Assembly (NCBI GenBank): GCA_036946625.1
Contig: JAQIIU010000002.1
Location: forward strand, 310,001 to 374,000
Source of the DNA: Methylorubrum populi
Lineage (GTDB): Bacteria > Pseudomonadota > Alphaproteobacteria > Rhizobiales > Beijerinckiaceae
Length of the DNA stretch: 64,000 nt
Direction of reading: 5' to 3'
Positions 27,074-35,170 of this stretch are shown in pieces; positions within the stretch are counted from its first letter, which is position 1; every line of letters begins with the position of its first letter. Under the pieces are notes generated by a model. It had not been told where the DNA came from. It worked only from the letters and a program-made list of their open reading frames with translations, and did not search any database. The translations under genes and the position numbers were made by a program.

Positions 27074-27095
27074 GCCGCCGGCTCAAGCCGGCGGC
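27074..27095. other. strong hairpin in the gap after the methylase
   Basis: GCCGCCGGCT and AGCCGGCGGC pair over 10 bp around a CA loop, 22 bases after the methylase stop. No T-run follows, so it is not a classic intrinsic terminator, though it could slow transcription. The rest of the 270-base gap to 27321 shows no gene. Confidence 0.5.
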
Positions 27096-27321
27096 GGCCA
27101 TGCCTCCCAGAGGTCGGCATGGCCGCATGTGGCGCGCTCGCCGGGCTGCGCCCGGCTCGCCAAGACTTGATTAAATACATCCGATATGGAAGAAGTTGTT
27201 TACCAATATCGATCGCGCAACGCGATCTACATTTCTGCAAAGACCATCTGCAAATCTCGACCCAAGTAAATGACGCTTCCTCTTTCCAGCGATGCTGCGC
27301 TGGCAGGAAAGAGGGGACGCC

Positions 27322-27576
27322 ATGCCGAATACCGATTGGCGCACGCCGGCCACCTACGCCCATGCTCGGAACATCTCGACAGCCGGCTTCGCGTGGGAGT
27401 TTCTCCGCCGCGATCCCAACTATCGTCGCGACTGTCGGCGCGTGAAGGCGTCGCCGCGCGGGGCGGTCGAGGCGCAGGCGGCGTTCACCGACCGATGGGG
27501 GTTGCGATTTCCCGGCGGACCCGGACCGGTCCGCCGACGAGGCATCACCGTTCTGGTCGCCCGCGCTGCTGCCTGA
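27322..27576 (+). CDS. DUF6499 protein, N-terminal half of an FseA-like activator
   Basis: This 84-residue frame starts MPNTDWRTPATYAHARNIST and includes FAWEFLRRDPNYRRDC, the DUF6499 signature. It ends soon after RFPGGPGPVRRRG. The downstream DUF2285 frame has no start codon for about 300 bases. The two parts are probably joined by a +1 slip at TTTCCCG. In Mesorhizobium ICEMlSymR7A the same arrangement (msi172/msi171) makes FseA, the activator of excision. If so, this short protein is the unshifted product. Confidence 0.8.
   Translation: MPNTDWRTPATYAHARNISTAGFAWEFLRRDPNYRRDCRRVKASPRGAVEAQAAFTDRWGLRFPGGPGPVRRRGITVLVARAAA
27508..27514 (+). promoter_or_regulatory. candidate +1 ribosomal frameshift site
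   Basis: In the zero frame this reads TTT CCC G. A Pro tRNA on CCC can re-pair on CCG after skipping one base. That gives FPADPDRSADEASPFW and continues into the DUF2285 frame without a stop. The direction (+1) and the gene pair match the known FseA case. The exact slip codon is inferred. Confidence 0.55.
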
Positions 27577-28111
27577 CGCCTTCGAGCTGCGGCACACCGG
27601 CACGCCAACGGACGACCCCGCGCTGCCAATCCGCCTGTCCGAGTTACCCGGCCTCGACTTACGCGTATCCGCAGACGGAACGTGGCATGGCGTCTGGCGC
27701 ACGATTGGCGCCGGCCACCGCTTTCAGCTCGCCATTCCGCCACCAGACGAGGCCGCCACCTACATCGTCGTCCTGCCGCTGGACCGGCTGCTCGAACTGC
27801 GCGCCGACGCCGTGATCCGCTTCTGGCTCGCCCTGCAAGGCCGCCCGCCCGGCGACCGGCACCACGACCTGCCGGCGCAGACCCGCGCCCGCCTGATCCT
27901 CGTCCTGCGCGCGCTGGACGGCCGGCTGACCGGCGCCAGCTACCGCGACATCGCGAGGGTGCTGCTCGGCTTTCGCGGCGGTAAGGCCGATTGGGACAGC
28001 GATCCGCGCAAGAACCAGGCGCGCCGCCTCGTCGCCGATGGCCTGCGCCTCATGCGCGGCGGCTATCGCGACCTGCTCGTCTATCCCGTGCGGCTGCCCC
28101 ACCGCCGCTGA
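27515..28111 (+). CDS. DUF2285 protein, C-terminal half of the FseA-like activator
   Basis: This open frame runs from the slip site to a TGA at 28111. It reads LPDAFELRHTGTPTDD, then VLPLDRLLELRADAV and LTGASYRDIARVLLGFRGGK. The DUF2285 end is ARRLVADGLRLMRGGYRDLL. No ATG, GTG or TTG occurs in frame before a GTG at 27812, inside the conserved domain. Independent initiation would therefore remove half of the domain. The DUF2285 family acts as DNA-binding activators or antiactivators in these ICEs. Confidence 0.78.
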   Translation, partial: ADPDRSADEASPFWSPALLPDAFELRHTGTPTDDPALPIRLSELPGLDLRVSADGTWHGVWRTIGAGHRFQLAIPPPDEAATYIVVLPLDRLLELRADAVIRFWLALQGRPPGDRHHDLPAQTRARLILVLRALDGRLTGASYRDIARVLLGFRGGKADWDSDPRKNQARRLVADGLRLMRGGYRDLLVYPVRLPHRR

Positions 28112-28246
28112 CCGGACCCACGCCAGGGTGCCGGAATCGCACCCCGCCGATTCCGGCACGCTGCACGCCGCCGGTTCTCCGCCACGGTTCGCCATAGCCC
28201 GCTGCCGCCCACCGGCAGCCCGCCATGCACCGCCGGAGACCCGACC

Positions 28247-28516
28247 ATGCTCGATCCCAAGACGGGGTTGCCGCCCCGCTACCTGCGCGCGCCAGATGCC
28301 GCGCGCTTCCTCGGCATCTCAATCCGCACGCTGGAGAAGCACCGGACCTACGGCACCGGCCCGACCTATCGCAAGGTCGGCGGGCGCGTCCTCTACTCGG
28401 TCGAAGACCTTCAGGCGTGGACCGCGATCGGTGCGCGCAAGTCCGCCTCCGAGCAGACCGCCACCCGCGTCTTTCCCGCCCGTCCGCTGACCGCGGCCGA
28501 GAAGGCTTCGCTCTGA
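28247..28516 (+). CDS. excisionase-like helix-turn-helix protein (RdfS-type)
   Basis: This 89-residue protein has YLRAPDAARFLGISIRTLEK, a winged-helix/MerR-like reading head, then GPTYRKVGGRVLYSVEDLQAW. Small proteins of this type serve as recombination directionality factors (RdfS in ICEMlSymR7A) and are the target of FseA. Its place directly after the FseA-like gene and before repA supports that role. It ends at the base before the repA start. Confidence 0.8.
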   Translation: MLDPKTGLPPRYLRAPDAARFLGISIRTLEKHRTYGTGPTYRKVGGRVLYSVEDLQAWTAIGARKSASEQTATRVFPARPLTAAEKASL

Positions 28517-29485
28517 ATGCCGGGCGATGAGACCAGGAGCGAGCGCCGGCAGCTCGACCCGTTCGTCGTCGCGGTCGGCGATGCCGCCCCACGCGACCAG
28601 CGCGACCTGATGGAGCGGCCGTTCTTCTCGCTCGCCAAGGCGAAGCGCACCACGCCGATCCTCTACCAAGCCGGCGGGCAGCGCGTCGAAGTCCACGCCA
28701 TGCCCGAGCACGGCATGGCGACGATCTGGGACGCCGACGTGCTGATCTGGGCAGCGAGCCAGATCGTCGACGCCGCCAATCACAGCCTGCGCACCTCGCG
28801 CTTCCTGCGCTTCACGCCCTACCAGATGCTGATGGCGATCGACCGCGCGACCGGCGCGCGCGAGTACCGGCTGCTGAAGGGCGCGCTCGCCCGCCTGCAA
28901 TCGACCGTGATCCGCACCACGATCCGCCACGGCGAGCATTGGCGGCGGCACCAGTTCTCCTGGATCAACGAATGGGAGGAGCTGACCACCCGCGACGGCC
29001 GCGTCGAGGGCATGGAGTTCGTCCTGCCCGACTGGTTCTACCGCGGCGTCGTCGACCGCTCGCTCGTGCTGACGATCGACCCTGCATACTTCCGGCTGAC
29101 CGGCGGCATCGAACGCTGGCTCTACCGCGTCGCGCGCAAGCACGCCGGCCACCAGCCGCACGGCTGGACGTTCGAGGTCGCGCACCTGCACGCCAAGTCC
29201 GGCAGCCTCGCGCGCGTCTCCGACTTCGCGCTCGACTTGCGCCGCATCGTCGGGCGGCAGCCGCTGCCCGGCTACCAGCTCGACATGGGGCGCGACGGGC
29301 GGCGCGAGTTGCTCCGCATCCGGCCCGTTTCGCCGTCCACAGTGCCTGTTGATGGACCTGTGGAAACGCTCGTGACTTCGGGCGCAGACGGTATCGGGAT
29401 TTCGGGCGCAGCCCTATCGGGACTTCGGGCGCACGAACCGCAGCTAAGCCTCTGGCCGCGAACGCCGAATCCGGTCCGTAACTTA

Positions 29486-30366
29486 GGTCGCGGTGAGGAA
29501 TGTAAGGGAGTCAGTCTGGGGCAAGTTTGGAATGGGAGGGTTGGCCGATTGAGGAGATCGGCGATGTCAGTTGAGGTAGACGCGCTTCGGGACGATCAGT
29601 GGGAGCGCGTGAAGGGCTTCGTGCCCGGCGGGACGAAAGGGAAGCGTGGTCCCCGCACGGACAACCGGCGGTTCCTCGATGCGCTGCTGTGGATGGCCCG
29701 CTCAGGCGGGCGCTGGAAGGACTTGCCGAAGCGTTTGGGCGACTACCCGACGGTGAAGCGGCGCTACTACGATTGGATCGCGCGCGGCGTTCTGGATCAG
29801 ATGCTGGCGGACTTGGCGCGCGAAGCCGATCTGGAATGGCTGATGATCGACTCGACCATCGTGCGCGCGCATCAGCACGCGGCTGGCGCGCGCAGGGAAC
29901 TGGCGCGCGCAGGGAAAAAGGGGGCCGGATGCCCAGGGCCTGGGTCGGTCGCGCGGCGGGCTGAGTACCAAGATCCATGCGGCCGGCGATGCACTGGGCA
30001 ACCCGGTGCGCCTGCTTGCCAGTCCGGGCCAGCGCAACGACATCACGCTCGCTCACGATCTGATCGCGGGCTTCGAACCTGACGCTGTTCTGGGCGACAA
30101 GGGCTACGATGCCGATCCCCTGGCGGAGGCGATCGAGGCGAGCGGAGCCGAGGCGGTCATCCCGCCCAAGCGCAACCGCAAGAGCCCGCGCGCCTACGAC
30201 CGCGACCTGTACAAGGAGCGCAACAAGATCGAGCGCTTCTTCAACAAGCTCAAGCAGTTCCGCCGCGTCGCCACCCGTTACGACAAGCTGCTCGTCAACT
30301 TCATGGGCTTCGTCAAACTCGCCGCCATCGCCATCTGGCTCAGATAGTTAATTCCTCACCACACTC
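29486..30366 (+). mobile_element. IS5-family (IS427-like) insertion sequence
   Basis: The element is 881 bp. The inverted ends share GGTGAGGAAT (left GGTCGCGGTGAGGAAT, right read inward GAGTGTGGTGAGGAAT). It is flanked by TA at 29484-29485 and 30367-30368, the duplication expected for the IS427 group. It carries one transposase spread over two frames. Confidence 0.88.
29564..30347 (+). CDS. IS5-family transposase, two-frame
   Basis: OrfA starts MSVEVDALRDDQWERVKGFV and includes WLMIDSTIVRAHQHAAGARR. OrfB reads GLGRSRGGLSTKIHAAGDAL, VLGDKGYDADPLAEAI and KIERFFNKLKQFRRVATRYD. IS427-type elements fuse the two by ribosomal slippage at an A/G run. Here GGGAAAAAGGGGG is present, but a 16-base unit ending just before it is repeated at a 17-base spacing (29884 and 29901). 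That shifts the register between orfA and orfB, so the transposase may be inactive. Confidence 0.85.
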
Positions 30367-30451
30367 TAGAGTCTAACAGAGAATCTAACTCTATTGCTGT
30401 CGCGCGCACGCGAGGCGGGCACGGTGCCGGTGCCACCCGCCGGGGTGCGCC

Positions 30452-31600
30452 ATGATCGTCGCGCAGCACTTCGGCAGCATCTCGGGCGGCAAGGACAGCC
30501 AGGCGGTCTTGTGCCTGATGGTCGAGCGGATCGAGCGCAAGGGGCTGGCGGCGTTCGGCAACCGCGCACCTCGCTTCCTCGCCGCCGACAACGGCCACGA
30601 GAACCCGATCACGCTCGACCACATCGGCTATCTCGACGACTGGCTGCGCCAGCGCCTCGGCCTGCACATCGAGATCGTCTCGGCCAACGACGTGCCCGGC
30701 CTCACCGACGAGACCGCCTTCGGCCGCAAGCGCGCGATGCTGCGCGACGAATGGTCGAAGGAGAAGCGGCGGACCCGCCACCGCGGCGCGTGCAACCTTC
30801 GGCGGGCGACGTGGCAGTCCGGCGAGATCGGCAGGGCGGAGTGGCTCGCCGGATGCGACTGCCCGGTGCTGGTCTCGCCGCCGGTGCCCGATCCGCTGAT
30901 CGAGCAGGCGCTGGCGCTGCTGCATCCGACCGGCATCCCGTTCCTCGACATGGCGATGCTGCACGGGCGCTTCCCCTGCACCAAGACGCGCTTCTGCACC
31001 GACGAGACCAAGCTCATCCCGATGATGCACCGCAAGCGCCCGCTGCTCGACGCGGGCGTGCCGGTGATCGACTGGATCGGCGAGCGTGCCGACGAAAGCC
31101 CGGCGCGGGCGAAGAAGCCGCCCGTCCAGTCGTCTCGCCATCCCTCCGGCGTCCGGCAGGTGCTCTACCGGCCGATCTTCCGCTGGTCGGCCGCTGACGC
31201 CTTCGCCATCTCCGCGCGCCACGGCCTCCGGCATAACCCGCTCTACACGATGGGGATGAGCCGGGTCGGCTGCTCGACCTGCATCATGGTCAGGAAGCGC
31301 GAGCTGTGCGCTTGGGCGATGCGCTTCCCCGCTGAGGTGGACCGGGTGCGCGAGTGGGAGCGGCTGGTCAGCCTCGTCTCGCGCCGCACCGCGGTCGCGG
31401 GCACACCGGCCTCGCTGCTGCCCGCACCGACCGTCCCCGGCGACCGCGACGATCATGGCCGGGCGACGATCGACCGCGCGATCGAATGGTCGCGGACCGG
31501 ACGGGGCGGACGCAACTACGACCTGTTCGTCGATCTGGATCGGTGTGAAGCCGACGAGCACGGCCTGCTCTGCGACAGCGAATACGGGCTGTGCGAGTGA
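30452..31600 (+). CDS. PAPS-reductase-like PP-loop protein
   Basis: This 382-residue protein has the PP-loop SISGGKDSQAVL near the N-terminus. FLAADNGHENPITLDHIGYL follows, and paired cysteines in PCTKTRFCTDETK and VGCSTCIMVRKRELC suggest a metal or iron-sulphur site. The family includes sulphur donors of DNA phosphorothioation (DndC), but members also occur alone on these ICEs between repA and a C5 methylase. No other dnd gene is present, so the function here is open. It overlaps both neighbours by ATGA. Confidence 0.85.
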   Translation: MIVAQHFGSISGGKDSQAVLCLMVERIERKGLAAFGNRAPRFLAADNGHENPITLDHIGYLDDWLRQRLGLHIEIVSANDVPGLTDETAFGRKRAMLRDEWSKEKRRTRHRGACNLRRATWQSGEIGRAEWLAGCDCPVLVSPPVPDPLIEQALALLHPTGIPFLDMAMLHGRFPCTKTRFCTDETKLIPMMHRKRPLLDAGVPVIDWIGERADESPARAKKPPVQSSRHPSGVRQVLYRPIFRWSAADAFAISARHGLRHNPLYTMGMSRVGCSTCIMVRKRELCAWAMRFPAEVDRVREWERLVSLVSRRTAVAGTPASLLPAPTVPGDRDDHGRATIDRAIEWSRTGRGGRNYDLFVDLDRCEADEHGLLCDSEYGLCE

Positions 31601-32760
31601 TGCGCGCGCTGGACCTGTTCAGCGCGGCGGCCGGCGGCTGGACGCTCGGCCTGCACCGCGCCGGCTTCGTCACGGTGGCGGCCTGCGAGATCGTCGAATG
31701 GCGCCGCATCCTCTACGCGGAGAACAATCCCGATGTCCGCCTCTACGAGGACGTGCGCTTCCTCACGGCAGCTCGACTTGTTTCCGACCTCGGATACCTG
31801 CCCGACATCGTCGTCGGCAGCCCGCCCTGCCAGGACATCTCGGTCGCCAACACGCGCGGGCGCGGGATCGACGGCGAGCGGTCGCGGCTCTACCTCGAAG
31901 CCGTCCGGCTGGTCGGAGACTGCCGTCCTCGCTGGTTCGCTTTTGAGAACAGCGCTCATCTCCGAACTCGCGGCGCGGACCGGCTGCTCGATGCGCTGGC
32001 GGCGCTCGGCTACGCCTGCGAACCATGCGTGGTGGGTGCTGGCGACCTCGGCGCCAACCACGAGCGCAAGCGATCCTGGCTCGTCGGCTTCGACCCCGAC
32101 CAGCTCGCCGCCCGTGCTGCTGGCGACGCCGCGGCGTTCGGATGCGGACCGCGGTGGCCGGGGCGACGTGCTCAGCCAGATCATGGGCCATGCCAGCCGC
32201 CACGCCGGGATGCTGCCGACGCCGGTGAAGCCGAAAGGCGGTCGCCGGTTGAGCCGGCAGGAGATCGAAACCGGCAAGCGTTCGAACGGCGCGAAGGCGC
32301 AGATCGACACGCCGAACCTGCTCCGCCACGCGGCGGAGATGCTGCCGACGCCGACCAAGCGCGACCGGCGGATGGACGCATGGTCGCCGGCCTACGACCG
32401 TCGCAAGTCGCCGACGATGGACGCGGTGCTCGACGGCGCGATGACCGGCCGCGCGCCGGACCGATGGACCTACGCCCGGTCGATCGCGGCGTTGCTGAAG
32501 GACCACGGGCTGACTGGAGCCTCGCGGACCTTGCCCGTCACCTACGGCTGGATGATGGGCTATCCGCCGGGCTGGCTGACGCGCGCGTTAAGCTCGGCGA
32601 TGGACGCCGGCCGGCTGCCGCCGGCCTGATCGTCGAGGCGTTCGGCGACGCCGTCCTGCCGCAGATTCCCGAAGCCATCGGCCGCGCCATCCTGCGCACC
32701 GAAGCTGCGCTCGCCGCCGTGCTGGCGCGCGACTTCCACCATCGAGGAGACAGACCATGA
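31600..32760 (+). pseudogene. C5-cytosine methyltransferase with two frame breaks
   Basis: The first frame has MRALDLFSAAAGGWTLGLHR (motif I), IVVGSPPCQDISVANT (motif IV with Cys), FAFENSAHL and ANHERKRSWLVGF. Conserved sequence then continues one frame over from about 32115: LLATPRRSDADRGGRGD, MLPTPTKRDRRMDAWSP and TYGWMMGYPPGWLTRAL. Near 32625 it returns to the first frame for motif X, AFGDAVLPQIPEAIGRAIL. The two shifts compensate each other. The catalytic half is intact, but a single full protein cannot be read. The stop overlaps the DUF2840 start. Confidence 0.8.
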
Positions 32761-33263
32761 CCGCCGCAGCGTTGCGCGCGGGCACGTTCGCCGTACCGTC
32801 CGACAGCCTGACCCATGTCGAACTGACGCACATCGAGAAGCGGGTCGAGAACTGGATCAGGTTCGGCCGGTACGTCGGCGAGCGGATCATCGACCGCCGC
32901 CGCCGCGTCCTGTCGTTCCGGCCGAGCAGCGTCTTCGCCTTCGTCCGCTGGGCGGCCAACGACTACGGTACGGTTGCCTCGCGCATTGACATCGTGCGCG
33001 CGGTCGATCCGGGCGAGCCGTATCAGACGCTGCCGTTCGTGCGCCCCGGCGGCGAGATACTGTTGCACGTCGAGGGCTGGCCGAAGGTCGAACGGGTACT
33101 CCACCATATCGACACGGTGGAGGCCGCCGGCGTCGATCCCTGTGACGCCGCGCCCGATCATTGGCGGCACGTCGGCAACCGGATCGCGACCGGCGAAGAG
33201 CCGCGCGCCTACACCGCCGAGCGCCACCGGGCTTGGCTCAAGCGCCGGGAGATCGAGCGATGA
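32757..33263 (+). CDS. DUF2840 protein
   Basis: This 168-residue protein includes LTHVELTHIEKRVENWIRFG, RRVLSFRPSSVFAFVRWAAN and PYQTLPFVRPGGEILLHVEG. The family has no known role and is found almost only on Trb-type ICEs upstream of traF. It is coupled to its neighbours by 4-base overlaps at both ends. It is intact. Confidence 0.88.
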   Translation: MTAAALRAGTFAVPSDSLTHVELTHIEKRVENWIRFGRYVGERIIDRRRRVLSFRPSSVFAFVRWAANDYGTVASRIDIVRAVDPGEPYQTLPFVRPGGEILLHVEGWPKVERVLHHIDTVEAAGVDPCDAAPDHWRHVGNRIATGEEPRAYTAERHRAWLKRREIER

Positions 33264-33805
33264 GCCGCCGCGCCTATGTCGCCACGGCGGTCGCCGCCAG
33301 TCTGTCGCTCGTCGTGATGGGTGCGATCGAGGTGACGCCGCGCCTGCTGTGGAACGCCTCCGCCAGCGTGCCGGTCGGGCTTTACGCGCTGCGTCCCACC
33401 GGGCGGCTGTCGACCGGCGATCTGGTCGCGGTGACGCCGCCCAAGCCGCTCGCCTGGTTCCTCGCCACGCGACATTATCTGCCGCTCGACACGCCGCTGA
33501 TGAAGCGGGTGATGGGGCTTCCCGGCCAGCGCGTGTGCCGCGTCGGCGGCGCCATCACCGTCGATGCCGTGCCGCTCGGCGACGCGCTCGACCGCGACCG
33601 GCATGGCCGTCCGCTACCGGTCTGGCGGGGCTGCCGCCGCATCGCATCGGGCGAGGTCTTCCTGATGAACCCGGCGGTGCCGGACAGCCTGGACGGCCGC
33701 TACTTCGGCCCGCTGCCCGCCGCCACGGTCATCGGCACGGCGACGCCGCTCTACACCGACGAGGCCGGCGACGGCCGCTTCGTCTGGCGCGCGGCGGCGC
33801 GCTGA
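33260..33805 (+). CDS. traF: TraF, conjugative transfer signal peptidase (S26)
   Basis: This 181-residue protein has an N-terminal membrane helix (YVATAVAASLSLVVMGAI). The serine region is LLWNASASVPVGLYAL and the lysine region is TPLMKRVMGLPGQRVC, giving the Ser/Lys dyad of S26 peptidases. In Trb systems TraF matures and cyclises the pilin TrbC. The catalytic residues are present, so pilin processing should be possible. Confidence 0.93.
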   Translation: MSRRAYVATAVAASLSLVVMGAIEVTPRLLWNASASVPVGLYALRPTGRLSTGDLVAVTPPKPLAWFLATRHYLPLDTPLMKRVMGLPGQRVCRVGGAITVDAVPLGDALDRDRHGRPLPVWRGCRRIASGEVFLMNPAVPDSLDGRYFGPLPAATVIGTATPLYTDEAGDGRFVWRAAAR

Positions 33806-33849
33806 CGGCCGTCCCTTCACCATCCCAGCAACGATCAGGAGGCTTTCCC

Positions 33850-34185
33850 ATGCCGCAGATCGGCACCTTCACACGCACATCCACCGGCTTCGCAGGCCGC
33901 ATCCGCACGCTGTCCTTCGACACCGAGTTCGCCATCGTGCCTGCCGACCAATCCGACACCGAGAACGCGCCCGACTACCGCATTCACCTCGGCGGCGCGG
34001 ACGGCCCGGAGGTGGGCACCGGCTGGACCCGCACCGGCGAGCGTGCGGGCGAGTTCGTCGCGATCGTGCTCGACGATCCCGTTTTCCTCGCACCGATCCG
34101 CGCGCGACTGTTCCGCGACGCCGACGAAAATACCGCGTGGTCGCTGCACTGGACGCGGCTGCCGCGACGCGGCGAGCGGGACTGA
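33850..34185 (+). CDS. DUF736 protein
   Basis: This 111-residue small beta protein includes MPQIGTFTRTSTGFAGRIRT, APDYRIHLGG, GPEVGTGWTRTGERAGEFVA and LDDPVFLAPIRARLF. It is a constant member of Trb-ICE tra clusters with no established function. It is intact. An AGGAGG lies 14 bases before the ATG. Confidence 0.92.
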   Translation: MPQIGTFTRTSTGFAGRIRTLSFDTEFAIVPADQSDTENAPDYRIHLGGADGPEVGTGWTRTGERAGEFVAIVLDDPVFLAPIRARLFRDADENTAWSLHWTRLPRRGERD

Positions 34186-34189
34186 TCCG

Positions 34190-34888
34190 ATGCGCGCAAT
34201 CGTCCTCCGCACCGCAACTGCGCTGCTCACCGGCATCGCCGTGGGAGCGCCGACCCTCCCGGCTGGCGCGCAGACTTCACGGTCCGTCCGCGCAATACCG
34301 GTCGACCCCTATGCCGGGCACATCGCGGAGGCGTCGCGGCGCTTCGGCATCCCCGTGGCATGGATCAGGGCTGTGATGCGCGCAGAGAGCGCAGGCGATC
34401 CGCGAGCGGTATCGAACGCCGGGGCGATCGGTCTGATGCAGGTGATGCCGGCGACATGGGCGGACCTACGTGTCCGTCACCGCCTCGGTGCCGACCCCTA
34501 CGATCCGCGCGACAACATCATCGCCGGCACCGCCTATCTCCGCGAGCTGCACGACCGTTACGGCAGCATCGTCGCCATGCTTGCCGCCTACAATGCCGGC
34601 CCCGGTCGCTACGAGGCGTCGCTCGCCGGCCGTCCTTTGCCGAGCGAAACGCGCGCCTACATCGCCGCCATCGCGCCAGACATCGACGGCGGTGACGACG
34701 CGGGCAGACCGATTGTCGTCGTGGCGGCCGATCCGTTCGCCTGGACGCGCGCGCCGCTGTTCGTTGCGCCATCGTCGCGCATATCCGCTGTCGATCCGGC
34801 GCCGGGTGAGAGCGACGATGCTCCCAGCGCAGCGTCGCAAAATGGGAGCCTGTTCGTCGCATCGGAAGCGCGGGTGCGGAGGCCATGA
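34190..34888 (+). CDS. lytic transglycosylase (VirB1-like)
   Basis: This 232-residue protein has a signal peptide (MRAIVLRTATALLTGIAVGA) and an SLT domain. Its motifs are IPVAWIRAVMRAESAGDP (catalytic Glu), NAGAIGLMQVMPATWADL and MLAAYNAGPGRYE. It opens the peptidoglycan so that the transfer apparatus can be assembled. The C-terminal 70 residues are low complexity. It ends the traF-DUF736 unit. Confidence 0.92.
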   Translation: MRAIVLRTATALLTGIAVGAPTLPAGAQTSRSVRAIPVDPYAGHIAEASRRFGIPVAWIRAVMRAESAGDPRAVSNAGAIGLMQVMPATWADLRVRHRLGADPYDPRDNIIAGTAYLRELHDRYGSIVAMLAAYNAGPGRYEASLAGRPLPSETRAYIAAIAPDIDGGDDAGRPIVVVAADPFAWTRAPLFVAPSSRISAVDPAPGESDDAPSAASQNGSLFVASEARVRRP

Positions 34889-34999
34889 CGGGCACGATCG
34901 GCAGTGTCGCGGGCGCCTCGGGGTCGGACAGTCGACAGGTGGGAATGGCAGCAGGAGAGGCAGGAAGGGGGAAGCAGGCGGAGGGGGCAAGATTAAACG

Positions 35000-35023
35000 A
35001 ACCGGCACCCTAGGGGTCCGGTT
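35000..35023. other. inverted repeat upstream of the relaxase, oriT candidate
   Basis: AACCGG and CCGGTT flank CACCCTAGGGGT in the 282-base gap before the relaxase gene. A second perfect hairpin, GGGGCGG CA CCGCCCC, lies at 35055-35070. Relaxase genes of this class usually have oriT just upstream, so the gap is the natural place. I see no nic sequence that I can name with confidence. Confidence 0.35.
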
Positions 35024-35170
35024 CTGGGGCCAAGCCCTTGTCTGCACACTGTTCGGGGCGGCACCGCCCCCGGGCCGTCATGGTGCCGCGAGGCGCGGCA
35101 AACCCAGCATCTGTCCGGTTTCGCGTGGCACCATGCGGCGATACCGGCAGCTTCGGGCGGATCGGCGGCC

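Larger units (their letters stand above)
28517..30455 (+). pseudogene. repA: replication initiator RepA, split by an IS5
   Basis: The first 323 codons give a RepA-like protein: RPFFSLAKAKRTTPILYQAG, DADVLIWAASQIVDA and RTSRFLRFTPYQML, then a winged-helix part ending QPLPGYQLDMGRDGR. The IS5 enters at 29486. Joining the flanks at the duplicated TA restores a frame, NLESNRESNSIAVARTRGG, whose TGA (30453-30455) overlaps the ATG of the next gene. RepA-type proteins allow some ICEs to replicate after excision. The loss affects only about 30 C-terminal residues. Confidence 0.85.

Noticed and set aside
27056..27320. Terminator or tRNA attachment site after the methylase
   Set aside because: A hairpin is present but has no T-run, and there is no tRNA-like cloverleaf.
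30006..30347. Second half of the IS5 transposase as an independent gene
   Set aside because: It lacks the N-terminal catalytic part and is the orfB frame of a slippage-expressed transposase.
30452..31600. Dnd phosphorothioation system, from the PP-loop protein
   Set aside because: No dndA, dndB, dndD or dndE gene is nearby. The PP-loop protein is a common lone gene of these ICEs.
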